DNA of 45,203 nucleotides. Source: Methylovulum sp. (GTDB lineage: Bacteria > Pseudomonadota > Gammaproteobacteria > Methylococcales > Methylomonadaceae). Where the stretch lies: positions 1 to 45,203 of the forward strand of contig JAURZI010000018.1 in the NCBI GenBank assembly GCA_030653435.1. Direction: 5' to 3'. A program made the position numbers and the translations under genes. Of this stretch, positions 28,136 to 38,400 are shown one piece after another. Within the stretch, counting starts at the first letter, position 1; each line of letters starts with the position of its first letter. The notes under the pieces are model-generated. The model ran no database searches. It was not told where the DNA came from and saw only the letters and a list, made by a program, of their open reading frames with translations.

Positions 28136-29146
28136 ATGGCATTTCACCCACACCCCAGCATGAACGCACCGACTCCCATTGACTTCGATTCTATCAAAAT
28201 CTTAACGGCTATTGAGGCCAAAGCCGTAGACCAGCTCATTATTAATGAATTAAGTTCCGATGTCGTTCTTATCAACCAAATGGGGCACTATATCGTCGGT
28301 AATGGCGGCAAGCGTTTACGTCCTATGCTCCTGATGCTGACCGCCAAGGCTTTGGGCGACATTAGCGACAAACATCTGATAATGGCTGCGGTTATCGAAT
28401 TTATCCATACCGCAACCCTGCTCCATGACGACGTCGTGGACGAATCGGATCTAAGGCGCGGCAAGGAATCCGCGAATGCGGTCTGGGGCAATGCCGCCAG
28501 CGTTTTGGTTGGCGATTACCTGTATTCCCGCGCTTTTGAAATGATGGTACGCACCGGCAACATGCGGGTCATGGAGATATTGTCAAAAACGACTACCGCG
28601 ATTGCCGAAGGTGAAGTATTGCAACTGCTGAACTGCAATAATCCTGAAACAACAGAAGCAAAATATCTCGAGGTCATTGCCAGAAAAACCGCCATTTTGT
28701 TCAGCGCTGCCACACGCTTAAGTGCGGTCATTGCCAGCGTCCCAACTGAGATGGAAGAAAATCTCGCGCTCTATGGTCAACATCTGGGCATTGCCTTCCA
28801 ACTGATTGACGATGCCCTGGATTACAAAGCTACCAAAGAAGAGCTGGGGAAAAACCTGGGTGACGACCTTGCCGAAGGCAAACCCACCTTGCCGCTGATT
28901 TATGCCATACAAAACAGCCTAGGCGAAGACGCTGAGATAATTATTGACGCCATCAAAAACGGCAACCGCGATGCCTTTAACGAAGTCTACGCTATTGTAC
29001 AACGCACCCAAGCCATAACTTACACCGAACAACGCGCCACAGAAGAAGCCCAAAAGGCCATCAATGCGCTAAGCCTTTTGCCCGAATCTGAATACAAAAA
29101 CGCGTTGATATTGTTGGCAGAATTTTCTGTGCAACGCAGTTATTAA
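28136..29146 (+). CDS. ispB: Octaprenyl diphosphate synthase (polyprenyl synthase)
   Basis: 336 residues. The two aspartate-rich metal-binding motifs are HDDVVDESDLRRG (first Asp at residue 98) and LIDDALDY (near residue 225); GNGGKRLRP is the diphosphate-binding block. Chain length is set by residues before the first motif (AVIEFIHTATLL), as in long-chain synthases. It makes the side chain of ubiquinone. An ATG at codon 9 (28160) is an alternative start; neither has a clear ribosome binding site. Divergent from rplU-rpmA-obgE, as in Escherichia coli. Confidence 0.95.
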   Translation: MAFHPHPSMNAPTPIDFDSIKILTAIEAKAVDQLIINELSSDVVLINQMGHYIVGNGGKRLRPMLLMLTAKALGDISDKHLIMAAVIEFIHTATLLHDDVVDESDLRRGKESANAVWGNAASVLVGDYLYSRAFEMMVRTGNMRVMEILSKTTTAIAEGEVLQLLNCNNPETTEAKYLEVIARKTAILFSAATRLSAVIASVPTEMEENLALYGQHLGIAFQLIDDALDYKATKEELGKNLGDDLAEGKPTLPLIYAIQNSLGEDAEIIIDAIKNGNRDAFNEVYAIVQRTQAITYTEQRATEEAQKAINALSLLPESEYKNALILLAEFSVQRSY

Positions 29147-29287
29147 CTGAAAAAAGGATGGACTAACAGAGGACACTGCTCCCCCTTTGCCGCTGCCGCC
29201 CGCAACCATGCTCACTAACTTGGCTGCGGAATTTCAGAGCTAAAGCCAACCAGATTTATCGCTAGCTGTGAACCTTAAAACCAGCTG

Positions 29288-30010
29288 TCAATGCCCATCA
29301 TGATGATGTCCGCCACCCATAAGTTGCTCAAGATGCTGAACCATAGGATCCTCTTCCATATCGCCCAAATCGGTGTAATCCAGATGACGGAACTTATCTA
29401 ACTCCGTTTTGGTAATCGGCGTCATTGCAAATTTAGAACCTTTACCGCATTCAGCCAGAACCAGTGTCACTGCTCCTTCCGGCAACTGTTTGACGATGCG
29501 TGCAGGCAACTGCAAAGCAGGGAGCCAGTCCACTTCGGTAGCGACACCTTTTACCGTCCCGCTGTAGTATTCGACGACAGTCTTGCCCGAAGTTTCCTTG
29601 CTTAACAAAGGCAATTCCTTGCCCAGTATGTTCGGGTCAATGATGGAACTCAATTGCGCCCAAGATGTTGTTGCGCCTGTCGCCGCCAGATCGCCCGGCA
29701 CGAATTCCAAAGCCACCCGCTCGTTATAAAACAAGCGGGTGTAAAAAAGCTGTCCAGCATGATTGCGTTCCCAGACCTCTCCCTGGTTAGATCGCTCATC
29801 CCGCGTTTCGGTACGTTGTGCTTCCCGCCAAAAATACCAGCTTGAGTTTTGCGGGCTAATCCCATCAGCCATCTGTTTATCGAACCGACAGGCCAGCGGA
29901 GTTGTCGTGACAATTTCACCCAACCCTTCAGGCAAGGTGTACATTTGTTTTACTGGGCCGGCACATGCGGTTAAAAAGAAGATTAGCGAGGAAACAAGTA
30001 GAGTTTTCAT
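29288..30010 (-). CDS. Predicted lipoprotein of unknown function with His-rich tail
   Basis: 240 residues from ATG 30010, with GGAA before it. The N-terminus MKTLLVSSLIFFLTACAGP is a lipoprotein signal peptide with lipobox LTAC. No known domain is recognised in the mature part (WYFWREAQRTETRDE, WAQLSSIIDPNILGKELPLL). The protein ends GGGHHHDGH, a possible metal-binding tail. It follows the alkaline phosphatase gene by 138 bases, with a hairpin terminator between, so it may be expressed by read-through. Accessory to the phosphatase or to metal supply is only a guess. Confidence 0.75.
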   Translation of the reverse strand: MKTLLVSSLIFFLTACAGPVKQMYTLPEGLGEIVTTTPLACRFDKQMADGISPQNSSWYFWREAQRTETRDERSNQGEVWERNHAGQLFYTRLFYNERVALEFVPGDLAATGATTSWAQLSSIIDPNILGKELPLLSKETSGKTVVEYYSGTVKGVATEVDWLPALQLPARIVKQLPEGAVTLVLAECGKGSKFAMTPITKTELDKFRHLDYTDLGDMEEDPMVQHLEQLMGGGHHHDGH

Positions 30011-30049
30011 TAAAGCAGTTCCAGATATTGCGTCAGTTGTCTTATGCCA

Positions 30050-30080
30050 GAAACAAACAAGGGTGCATTGTGCACCCTTG
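30050..30080 (-). terminator. Hairpin terminator after the alkaline phosphatase gene
   Basis: CAAGGGTGCA (30058-30067) and its exact complement (30071-30080) give a 10-bp stem with a 3-base loop. On the minus strand TTTGTTT follows. The U-run is interrupted, so some read-through into the lipoprotein gene is likely. Confidence 0.65.
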
Positions 30081-30148
30081 CCGAGCATCCAGCCAATTTA
30101 TTTCCGTGTTGAAGGCAGAGAGCCTACCGTTCGTAAAGGGGAATCCCT

Positions 30149-31741
30149 TTATTTAGACATCTTTCTGTTCATAACGTGGAAAATTACGTTTTGTTCAAGC
30201 GTACCACGAAACAGATGCGCGCCTGGGCCCCAAGCATAAATAGCCACATCTTCACCGGCGTGGGTTTCACCGCTAGCCAATGGTACGGCAGCTTCCTGGT
30301 GGAAACCAGAATCGGTAGTGTCCACTGCGGTCATGTTAGCGAATCGGCCAATCTGGACGCCAGCCGCATACACATCGTCGCCCGCTACACCAGTATGGTA
30401 TCCGAGGCCGTTAGCGTAAGACAATGTCGTGTAAGGAGCGCCGTCAGAGGCATTAGTATAAGTTGCCGCACCTGGGTCGATCACTTTACCCAGAATATTG
30501 TTGCCGCGTTGTGGGTAACCGCCAATGGTAAATACATGGCTGTGATCAGCCGTTACAATAATCAGCGTATTATCCAGTTCACCGGCAGCTTTCAGTGTAT
30601 CGACCGCTTTTTGTACTGCATCAGACAAGGCAATTGCATCAGTCAACGCACGATATGCGTTACCGGCATGGTGACCATGGTCAACACGACCGCCTTCGAC
30701 ATGAAGATAAAAACCTTTGTCATTCTTTTGCAGAACTTTGATGGCTTTTTCGGTCATTTCAGCTAGGCTAGGCTCACCGGCAGTATCGTTTAAGCGGTCT
30801 GCTTCGTATTCCATGTGCGAACGCTCGAATAAGCCCAGCACGTGTTCAGCTGTAGTCGGGTCGATAGCATCGAACTGGCTTTTATTCCAGATAAAAGAGC
30901 TGTTGGCGCCGAATTTGGTAGTCCATTCGGCAGTCAGGTCACGACTGTCTTTACGTCTGCCGAATTTGCCCGCATCTTCGGGGTCAGCATCGGTAATCTG
31001 CCTGAAATATTCACGTCCGCCACCGAAGACAACGTCCACGCCGTCACCGAACTTAAATTCGACCAATTGGCGGGCAATGTCAGGAACCGCACAGCCAGTT
31101 GGTTGATTGGCATCAGCTTCCCAGTTACGCTCTGGTGTATGGGCGTAGTTGGCCGCAGGTGTTGCATGGGTGATACGGGCCGTAGAGACCAGACCGGTAG
31201 ATTTTCCGGCTATTTCGGCAATTTCCAGAATAGTTTTTAACTTGTGCGTTTTGATGTCAGTGGCACAATCAGCACGCGTGACGCCTTGATCTAAAGACAA
31301 CACGCCATCCAGGGTTTTTACACCGGTAACCATAGCGGTCATGGTTGGAGCAGAATCTGGAGTTTGTTGGTTGGCACTGTAAGTCTTTGACAAAGCCAAG
31401 TAAGGGAACAATTCAAAACTCAGTGAGTTTTCTTCGCCACTGCTTGCAGGAGTAACATTGCCGGCATCGATAATGTTCGGTTGTTGGCCTGCCAGGATGC
31501 GTGCCGCAGTGACCGTAGAAACGCCCATACCGTCACCAACAAAAAGAATTACATTCTTTGCTTTGCCGGTAATGCGTTTCAGCGCGATGTTTTCATCAAC
31601 TTTAGCTTCGCCTGCCGCATACCAAGTAGTGCGGTCTGAATGTGGTACAGGGAATGAATCAGGGGTAGCGGCGTGGCTAACAATAGCGGTGCCTGCTGAC
31701 AGGGCAGCGGCAACAGCGACGGTAATCAGTTTCAATTGCAT
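30149..31741 (-). CDS. phoA: Secreted alkaline phosphatase (PhoA family)
   Basis: 530 residues. Signal peptide at 1-24 (cleavage after VSHA). The mature enzyme has metal ligands in FVGDGMG (Asp70), the catalytic serine in TPDSAPTMTAMVTG (Ser130; the usual glycine after DSA is proline), THATPAANYAHTPERNWE, LHVEGGRVDHGHHAGN, TADHSHVFTIGG and ETHAGEDVAIYAWGPGA. This is the zinc/magnesium phosphomonoesterase fold. It would release phosphate in the periplasm or outside the cell. GGAG lies 9 bases before the ATG, and a Pho box about 150 bases upstream argues for phosphate control. Confidence 0.93.
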   Translation of the reverse strand: MQLKLITVAVAAALSAGTAIVSHAATPDSFPVPHSDRTTWYAAGEAKVDENIALKRITGKAKNVILFVGDGMGVSTVTAARILAGQQPNIIDAGNVTPASSGEENSLSFELFPYLALSKTYSANQQTPDSAPTMTAMVTGVKTLDGVLSLDQGVTRADCATDIKTHKLKTILEIAEIAGKSTGLVSTARITHATPAANYAHTPERNWEADANQPTGCAVPDIARQLVEFKFGDGVDVVFGGGREYFRQITDADPEDAGKFGRRKDSRDLTAEWTTKFGANSSFIWNKSQFDAIDPTTAEHVLGLFERSHMEYEADRLNDTAGEPSLAEMTEKAIKVLQKNDKGFYLHVEGGRVDHGHHAGNAYRALTDAIALSDAVQKAVDTLKAAGELDNTLIIVTADHSHVFTIGGYPQRGNNILGKVIDPGAATYTNASDGAPYTTLSYANGLGYHTGVAGDDVYAAGVQIGRFANMTAVDTTDSGFHQEAAVPLASGETHAGEDVAIYAWGPGAHLFRGTLEQNVIFHVMNRKMSK

Positions 31742-31890
31742 AAAAAATTCTCCGGTTATTTAGTTGGTGCCTTTCATACAGCACTCGCCATATCCCGGCG
31801 GGCGCATGAATAGACATGGAGGTTTTATCCTTCCAAATCCCATGCTACCGACCTAACAAGTAAAACAGATTAAAGATGTGTTAAATTTAC

Positions 31891-31908
31891 GTTACAGGTT
31901 TATGACTG
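31891..31908 (-). promoter_or_regulatory. Pho box (PhoB operator) of the alkaline phosphatase gene
   Basis: Minus strand CAGTCAT-AAAC-CTGTAAC (7-4-7 direct repeats) is close to the PhoB consensus CTGTCAT-AWAW-CTGTCAT. AT-rich TTTAAC/TTTAAT hexamers that could serve as -10 follow within 6-17 bases. It lies between recD and the phosphatase gene and points at the latter. Confidence 0.75.
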
Positions 31909-31950
31909 CCTGAACTTAGCAAACGATCAAGCAACTAACGAAGCCATATC

Positions 31951-33585
31951 TCAGCCCGCATGCTGAAACTTGTCCACCAAGCCGGTCACCCGCGCCACTT
32001 TCTGGGCCAGCGCCTGCACAAAAACAATCTTGTCCGTTACCAGCTTAACGGTATGTTTAGCACGCGTAATCGCCGTATAAAGCAATTCCTTTGTCAATAC
32101 CGGATTAATCGTTTTTGGCAACACTATCAACACTTCGTCGAACTCAGAGCCCTGGCTTTTATGTATCGTCATCGCAAACACCGTTTCGCAACCCGGTAAG
32201 CGCGCTGGTAAATATTTTTTGACGCTACCGTCTGCGTTTTGAAAAAACACCATCAGCTTGCCGCCCTGCTCGCTGTCCGGCATGCAAATACCTATATCGC
32301 CGTTATAAAGATGCAATGCGGCATTATTTTGCGTCACCATCACAGGACGGCCGACATACCATAGCCCGGACAGATTGATGCGCTTTTGCCCGGACAAATG
32401 CTGCTCCACACGGTAATTCATATCGGCAATGCTGTTTTCACCCTGACGGTTGGCGCACAACACTTGAAAGCGGCTAAATGACTGATAAATGTCATGGAAG
32501 TCTGCACCGCTTTTGATCAACTGCAAATAACCGGCTTGTTGGGCGGCAATATAGGCAATCAGATCATGTTCCAGCAGCGCACAGCGTCCATCACCGCCCT
32601 GCAAAATAGCCCAAGCCGCTTCTGCCTGTTGTGCATTGACGGCATCTGCCAATGTTTTGATCGTACCGGCAAAACGGTGTGACGTTTTCAATTCCAAGGT
32701 ACACAGCGGCAAAGCCTGCGTTAAGTCCGCCAGCACCGCACCTGATTCCACCGAAGCCAGCTGGTCCTTATCCCCAAGTAAAATCAACCGGGCGCTAGGT
32801 TTTAAGGCATCAAATAGTTTGCCCATCAAGGCCAAATCCACCATCGAGGCTTCATCGACGACAATCAGGTCATAAACCAAAGGGTTGTCGGCATCATGGT
32901 GAAAATAAGGCGACGGCGGCTTTGCACCTAACAAACGATGCAAAGTGCTTACGGTATTGGGGATATGTTTTTTTATGTCATCCGAACAGGGTAGCTCCGC
33001 TATGCGCGAACCTATGGATTCTTGCAGGCGCATCGCCGCTTTTCCGGTCGGCGCCGCGAGGGCAATATGCAACGGATGGCATGCCGCCAATTCCTGCAAT
33101 ACGGCAAGAATTTTTACCACTGTTGTCGTTTTGCCCGTTCCGGGGCCTCCGGTAATCATGCAGAACGGCTGCCGGACGGCCATATTTGCCGCTGCACGCT
33201 GCCAGTCGATGGCGTCGCTTGAGCTCTGAAAATAGCGGCCCAATACGGCATCAGCCTGTTCAACCGGCGCATGGCTGTTGACCCTGCTGCAGATTTGCAT
33301 CACCAAGCGTTTTTCATAATGCCAGTAACGTTGGGTATACAATCGGTTGTTTTCGACCACCAGTGGCATAGTGCCGCAAGAGTCCGCCAAACTGGATGCC
33401 AGCACCAGCGCCAAGTCTTCATCGTTAATTTGCATACAGTTATGGCCTTGATTTTGTTCGTATGACAATTGCGCGACCAACTGCTCGAAAACCTGCTTCT
33501 GTTTGCCGTCCAACCTAGTGCGCCGGGCAAGAAAACGAGCAAAAGCAGTATCAAGACGCGTATAAGATTGGTTTTCGACCATCAT
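31951..33585 (-). CDS. recD: Exodeoxyribonuclease V subunit alpha (RecD helicase)
   Basis: 544 residues, some 60 shorter than Escherichia coli RecD but complete at both ends. Walker A ITGGPGTGKTTTVVKIL (~residue 145), DLIVVDEASMVDLAL (Walker B), LILLGDKDQL, and the C-terminal FAMTIHKSQGSEFDEVLIVLP and LLYTAITRAK motifs define the SF1B helicase. It is the fast 5'-3' motor of RecBCD. GAGG lies before the double ATG. Unlike the usual recB-recD overlap, a sulfatase gene with its own terminator intervenes, so recD must have its own promoter. Confidence 0.96.
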   Translation of the reverse strand: MMVENQSYTRLDTAFARFLARRTRLDGKQKQVFEQLVAQLSYEQNQGHNCMQINDEDLALVLASSLADSCGTMPLVVENNRLYTQRYWHYEKRLVMQICSRVNSHAPVEQADAVLGRYFQSSSDAIDWQRAAANMAVRQPFCMITGGPGTGKTTTVVKILAVLQELAACHPLHIALAAPTGKAAMRLQESIGSRIAELPCSDDIKKHIPNTVSTLHRLLGAKPPSPYFHHDADNPLVYDLIVVDEASMVDLALMGKLFDALKPSARLILLGDKDQLASVESGAVLADLTQALPLCTLELKTSHRFAGTIKTLADAVNAQQAEAAWAILQGGDGRCALLEHDLIAYIAAQQAGYLQLIKSGADFHDIYQSFSRFQVLCANRQGENSIADMNYRVEQHLSGQKRINLSGLWYVGRPVMVTQNNAALHLYNGDIGICMPDSEQGGKLMVFFQNADGSVKKYLPARLPGCETVFAMTIHKSQGSEFDEVLIVLPKTINPVLTKELLYTAITRAKHTVKLVTDKIVFVQALAQKVARVTGLVDKFQHAG

Positions 33586-33713
33586 AATAACCTCATCCTA
33601 TTGGTTAAGTTATGCCCGACAGCCCCTAACAAACCTTGGGCACCCATAAATTTGTCGTTCAGACTCAATAACATGACACAGCTTCCCTCTGTTAAATTCA
33701 GGAACATAGCGCG

Positions 33714-33740
33714 ATAAAACCCCAGCCCTAAGGGTGGGCC
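33714..33740 (-). terminator. Candidate terminator of the sulfatase gene
   Basis: Minus strand CCCACCC and GGGCTGGG (33738-33732 with 33728-33721, one bulge) form a GC-rich stem with a TTA loop, followed by GTTTTAT. It starts 14 bases past the sulfatase stop codon. Confidence 0.5.
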
Positions 33741-33751
33741 CATTGCTAACC

Positions 33752-35374
33752 TCACTGGCTGCCCGCCACCCAGTCCAAAGGCAACGCCTCCTGACAAGCC
33801 ACTGACGCAAGATTCGTGTATGGCGAACGGTCAAAGGTTTTCCCGTCGCCTGTAACACGCGGATCGCCCGCATTTGCCAAAGCCGTCAATAACTGGCTGG
33901 CCAATCTTGATTTAATGGCCGCATAGGCTGGCTTATCGGCCACGTTGGTAATTTGCCCCGGATCTTTGTGCAAATCGAATAATTCTTCCCCAGGACGCTT
34001 TGCAAAGGCCCACTTAAAATACCGTTTCGTATCGGGATGGGAGCGATGATTAATGACCCAGTTTTTGCTAGGACTGGGATCCATATCAATAAATACCCAA
34101 GGATTTGCCGGTGGCCGCTTCATAATAAGCGGACAACCTATGGGCCAGCGTTCCGGCTCGAAGTTGCGGATATAAAGGTAACCCTTGGTGCGTATGGCCC
34201 TTGCAGGATAAGGCAGGCTTTGTTCCCTAGCTCCCGCCACATGTCTTTCCTCACCGGTAATCACAAAGGTCCGTTGTGCATCGACTTGCCCGCTTTTAGA
34301 TGAAGTCAAAATATTAAGCAGGCTTCGGCCATTCATTTTTGGAGGTACAGACACCCCCGCCACATCGAGGAAAGTCGGCGCCAAATCCATCAAAGAGGTG
34401 AAGTCGTCAACGATGCGCCCGCCGGTACTATGCGGCAGCCACATCAGCAATGGCGTGGCAACGCCAAAATCATACACATTCCATTTACCATGCGGAAAAC
34501 CACCGGGGCCGTTGTCGCCTGTCGCCACAATTAATGTGTTAGCCAATTCACCACTGTCTGCCAATTTTTTCAACAGCACCCCAACATAAGCGTCTAAAGC
34601 TTGAATCTCGCCCAGATAATCCGCCATGTCCTCACGTATTTCAGGCACATCGGGTAAAAAAACGCGCAACTTGCCTTTTAACTTATCAGGGTTAATTCCC
34701 CATAGCGCTTTGCCTGAACCTTTTACCCAGGGACGATGGGTATTCGTTGGCCCCAGCCAATAAAAAAAAGGCTGGCCCGGCTTTCTAGCCGCCAAGAAGT
34801 CATTAAAATTACCGAGAACCTGGTCAAGTACGGCTTGTTTTGCTTGTACAAATGACGAGCCCTTTGCCATCATGCCCGTCACTTCGGAGCTGAAGTGATT
34901 AGGCAGGATGCCCGCCTTATTGTAAGAGTAAGCGCCGCCGCCAAAAGGGGCGTTGAGCGGTTTGCCGGGCGACCAGATTTTATAAGTTGCCCCGATATGG
35001 TAACCGGCATCATGCAGCAGCAACGGGAAACTTGGAATGGAAGCATTCCATTGCCCGTTTAAAAATGCGCCGCCACCGGTATTGAAAAAGTACCGGCCTG
35101 AAAATATCGAACTGCGCGATGGCGTACAAGAAGGCGCGTTAACATAAGCATTTTTAAACAACACGCCATGTTGTGCGATGCGGTCAATATTCGGTGTTGT
35201 GACAATGTCGCTAGGCAACGCTCGCCCATAAACACCCCGGTAAGCACCGGCATAAGGCCCACCCCAATCATCCCCAACAATCATCAAAATGTTCAGGCGG
35301 TCCGCTGAATGGCTGATAAGCGGCATGCCCAGCCACATCATAAACACTAACCCTAAACGAACGGCAACTTTCAT
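33752..35374 (-). CDS. Secreted type I sulfatase (N-sulfoglucosamine/arylsulfatase-like)
   Basis: About 540 residues from ATG 35374, preceded by GGGGG. The signal peptide is MKVAVRLGLVFMMWLGMPLI, ending before ADRLN. ILMIVGDDWGGP supplies metal ligands. NAPSCTPSRSSIFSGRY contains the CxPSR sulfatase signature, whose cysteine is converted to formylglycine. GDNGPGGFPHGKWNVYDFG is the second sulfatase block. Similarity in layout is to heparan N-sulfatase and related alkaline-phosphatase-superfamily sulfatases. Substrate is unknown; organosulfate scavenging is the likely use. No formylglycine-generating enzyme gene is in the window. It lies between recB and recD on the same strand. Confidence 0.9.
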   Translation of the reverse strand: MKVAVRLGLVFMMWLGMPLISHSADRLNILMIVGDDWGGPYAGAYRGVYGRALPSDIVTTPNIDRIAQHGVLFKNAYVNAPSCTPSRSSIFSGRYFFNTGGGAFLNGQWNASIPSFPLLLHDAGYHIGATYKIWSPGKPLNAPFGGGAYSYNKAGILPNHFSSEVTGMMAKGSSFVQAKQAVLDQVLGNFNDFLAARKPGQPFFYWLGPTNTHRPWVKGSGKALWGINPDKLKGKLRVFLPDVPEIREDMADYLGEIQALDAYVGVLLKKLADSGELANTLIVATGDNGPGGFPHGKWNVYDFGVATPLLMWLPHSTGGRIVDDFTSLMDLAPTFLDVAGVSVPPKMNGRSLLNILTSSKSGQVDAQRTFVITGEERHVAGAREQSLPYPARAIRTKGYLYIRNFEPERWPIGCPLIMKRPPANPWVFIDMDPSPSKNWVINHRSHPDTKRYFKWAFAKRPGEELFDLHKDPGQITNVADKPAYAAIKSRLASQLLTALANAGDPRVTGDGKTFDRSPYTNLASVACQEALPLDWVAGSQ

Positions 35375-35463
35375 AACAACCCCCACTTGGACCAAAAAAC
35401 ATAATGACTTATACGGATAAACATTTAGCATGAATGCGTGTCAAAAACCGGCGAGCCATCCCA

Positions 35464-38400
35464 TCATTTGTCGTCATAAAATAAGCCCGCCAAGCTGTCA
35501 ACCCTAGCATAATCGGGCCTATCCTGAAAAACCCCGGCCATAACCACATCCGGCTGCATGCCGCGCACGAACAAATAACGCACGCCGCCGAAATGCGTTT
35601 CATAATCATAATCGGGCAAGCGGTTTTGCAGATAACGATGTAGCACGACGGTGTATAGCCAGTATTGCAACCCGTAATTATGTGCCCGCATCGCATGGAG
35701 CAGGCCGGCTTCGCCATAGTCCGGCAAGCTGTTGGTTTTATAGTCCATGACATAATAGCGCCCTTGGTAGGCGCAGATCAGGTCGACAAATCCGGTCAGA
35801 AACCCCCGCATTTGTTTGCTGCTTAATGGCTGGTAAGCGGGCGAGCCCTCTAAAATGGGGTTGATTTGACCGGCATCTATCGCCTGTAGCGCCAAATAAA
35901 ACGGCATTTCCTTTAAACATTGCCGTTCAGGCAGGTTCATCAGGCAAAAATCGGGGTCGGTGTCCGACAGCGGCGTGGTCACTACGGCCCGCAGCAGCTC
36001 ATCGAGCAGCTCCGGCTGATCCAGCCTTACGCCATAACGCTGGCAAACCCTATCCCGCTGCGCCGCAATATCCTTGCCCATTGCCAGATGGATAAACGGG
36101 ATATGCTCCAGCAAATCATGCACCGCATTACCGGTCTGCACGCCTTTCGGCACACCGCTACGCTGCTCCATGCCTTGAATCGGCCCGGTTTCCACTTTGC
36201 CGTCGTCAACAGGCCGTTCCCTGCCAACAGCCTGATATTGCTCACCGGTTTTATCTTCGGGCAATTCCGGCGCATCTTGCAGGCTTAGCGCCGACAATGC
36301 GGTGTAACTGCTCATTTGCCAGGATGTATGCAAGGATCTGCTGAGTTTTTTTGCCGATAACTCAGCATGGACGACGGTCTTTTTATAAATACCGCCCACT
36401 GCATCGGACACGGTTAACTGTCGATAAGCAAAGGCTTGCGCGTCCCGTTCGCTAAATGCCCTCAATATCGCCTGTTGCACGGAGTAGCCCTCATCAGCGA
36501 AAGCCAACAGCCAGGCCAGTGCCGACCCGTTGGCAACCTGTCCTGAACGCACATCGGCCCAAACCAGATAACAGCGATATTTGGCGCGGGTTACCGCGAC
36601 ATAACAGACGCGCAAATCTTCCGCCAGTTCTTCGTATAACGCTTGCTCACGATGCTGTTCAAAATACCTTGAACCCAAATCGACAACCATACCGCCGTCG
36701 GCATGGCAGGTGATCAGGTGTTTTTCGCTACGCAAGCGGTCGCTACGCTGCCACAGATAGGGGCAAAACACGACCGGGTATTCCAGCCCCTTGGAGCGGT
36801 GCATCGTGACGATTTTGACGGCATCATCGTCGCTTTCAAGACGCAGTTGCTGGTTTTCGTCATTACCCGCCTTAACGCCTGCTTTAATGATGGCCGTACG
36901 CAACCAGTCCAGGGTTTTGTTGATGCCGAGATGCTCATCGACGGCGGCTTGCTGTACCAGCTCGATAAGATGATGCAGATTAGTCATACGGCGCTCTGCC
37001 ATGGCTGTTTTTGCGAGATTAGCCCTGATTTGTTTATGCCCCAGCACATTCAGCATCATCGCCATCAGGCCTTTATGCTGCCAATCCTGAAAATAGCCCA
37101 CAAAACTCGACAGCCATTGGTCTAATGCGGCCTCGTTGTTGATCAGCCGATACAAGGCTTGGCCGTCCATACCAAACCAGTCCAGCGCCAACACCTGTTT
37201 CAGCAACAGGCTATCGCCGGGACTGGCGACAGCCTGCAACAGCGTATATAAATCAGCCGCTTCTTGCGTGGCAAAAACCGATTCGATGCTGTTAAGCACC
37301 GACGGTACACCAACTGCATGCAGGGCGGCCTGATATTCCCTAGCCTGGGTGTTTGTCCTTACCAGAATGGCAATATCCTTGGGTTGCAAAGCCCTGCCCG
37401 CCGGTTGCAAGCGGTAATCACCGCCCAGCAAGGCAATAATTTCATTAACAACTGCCGACCTGATCGCATCGGCGGCTTTGCCTGCCGTCCAATAACCCGT
37501 ACTGCTTTCGCTTTCCGGCAACTGCCAAAGCACCATCGGCGCTTGCGCCTCGCCCTCAACGACCAACTCGCCGTCACCAGCGGTTCTGGCAGGATGTACG
37601 GCAGAAAACTCCAGGTCGTCCAGCAAGAAGGCTTGTTCACGCTGGAACAAGGCATTCACGGCAGCCACCAGCTGCGGATGCGAACGCCAATTTTTATCTA
37701 GCGTGTAACGGTGTTCCGCCTGCTCTTGCGCTTTCAGGTATGAATAGATATCCGCACCGCGAAATTTGTATATCGCCTGCTTGGGATCACCGACCAAATA
37801 GACCGCATGCCCGGCCGACGCAAACACCGAAGAAAAAATAAACCATTGACTGTCATCAGTATCTTGGAACTCATCAATCAGTGCAACGGCAAAGCGTTGC
37901 TGCAACTCGGCGACCAGCAGCCCGGCTTTATCGCCCTGTAAGGCTTCAGACAAACGGCTAATCAAATCATCAAAGGACAGCACATTAAGCTGCTGCAAGC
38001 GCAGACTCAGTTCCACCCGCAACGTTTCCAACAACAAGCGGCGGATAATCAGCGGGATGTTCTGGTAAGCGGAGTCCAGAGCGTCGAACGGCGCGGTGTC
38101 TATCGCCAATCCAGCCAGATAATCGGCTTTGCGCTGCTCGCCTGACTGGGTTTTAGTGGTCCTGAATTTATTGCCGTGCAAACCGTCCAGCAAACCACCC
38201 GTAGTCAGCAAGGCAAAGGCTTCGGCAACCGGGATTTCTACTGTTTCGCCTTGCAGCCACGCCGCCAACGCACAATAATGCAACTCAAACGCATCACTGT
38301 AACCGGATTTGAATTTTTGCCCGGCAAAGCTCGCCATGACTGCCCCGGCAGTGGCCTCCAGGACCTGACGAGCATCCTCCGCGCACTGCTTTAGCCTGTT

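Noticed and set aside
31951-33585. recD considered as truncated pseudogene because of its shorter length
   Set aside because: All helicase motifs from Walker A to the last motif are intact, and the start has a good ribosome binding site; shorter RecD proteins are normal.
34037-34303. Plus-strand frames opposite the sulfatase, recB and recD genes
   Set aside because: They are shadows of well-supported genes on the other strand, without ribosome binding sites or family similarity.
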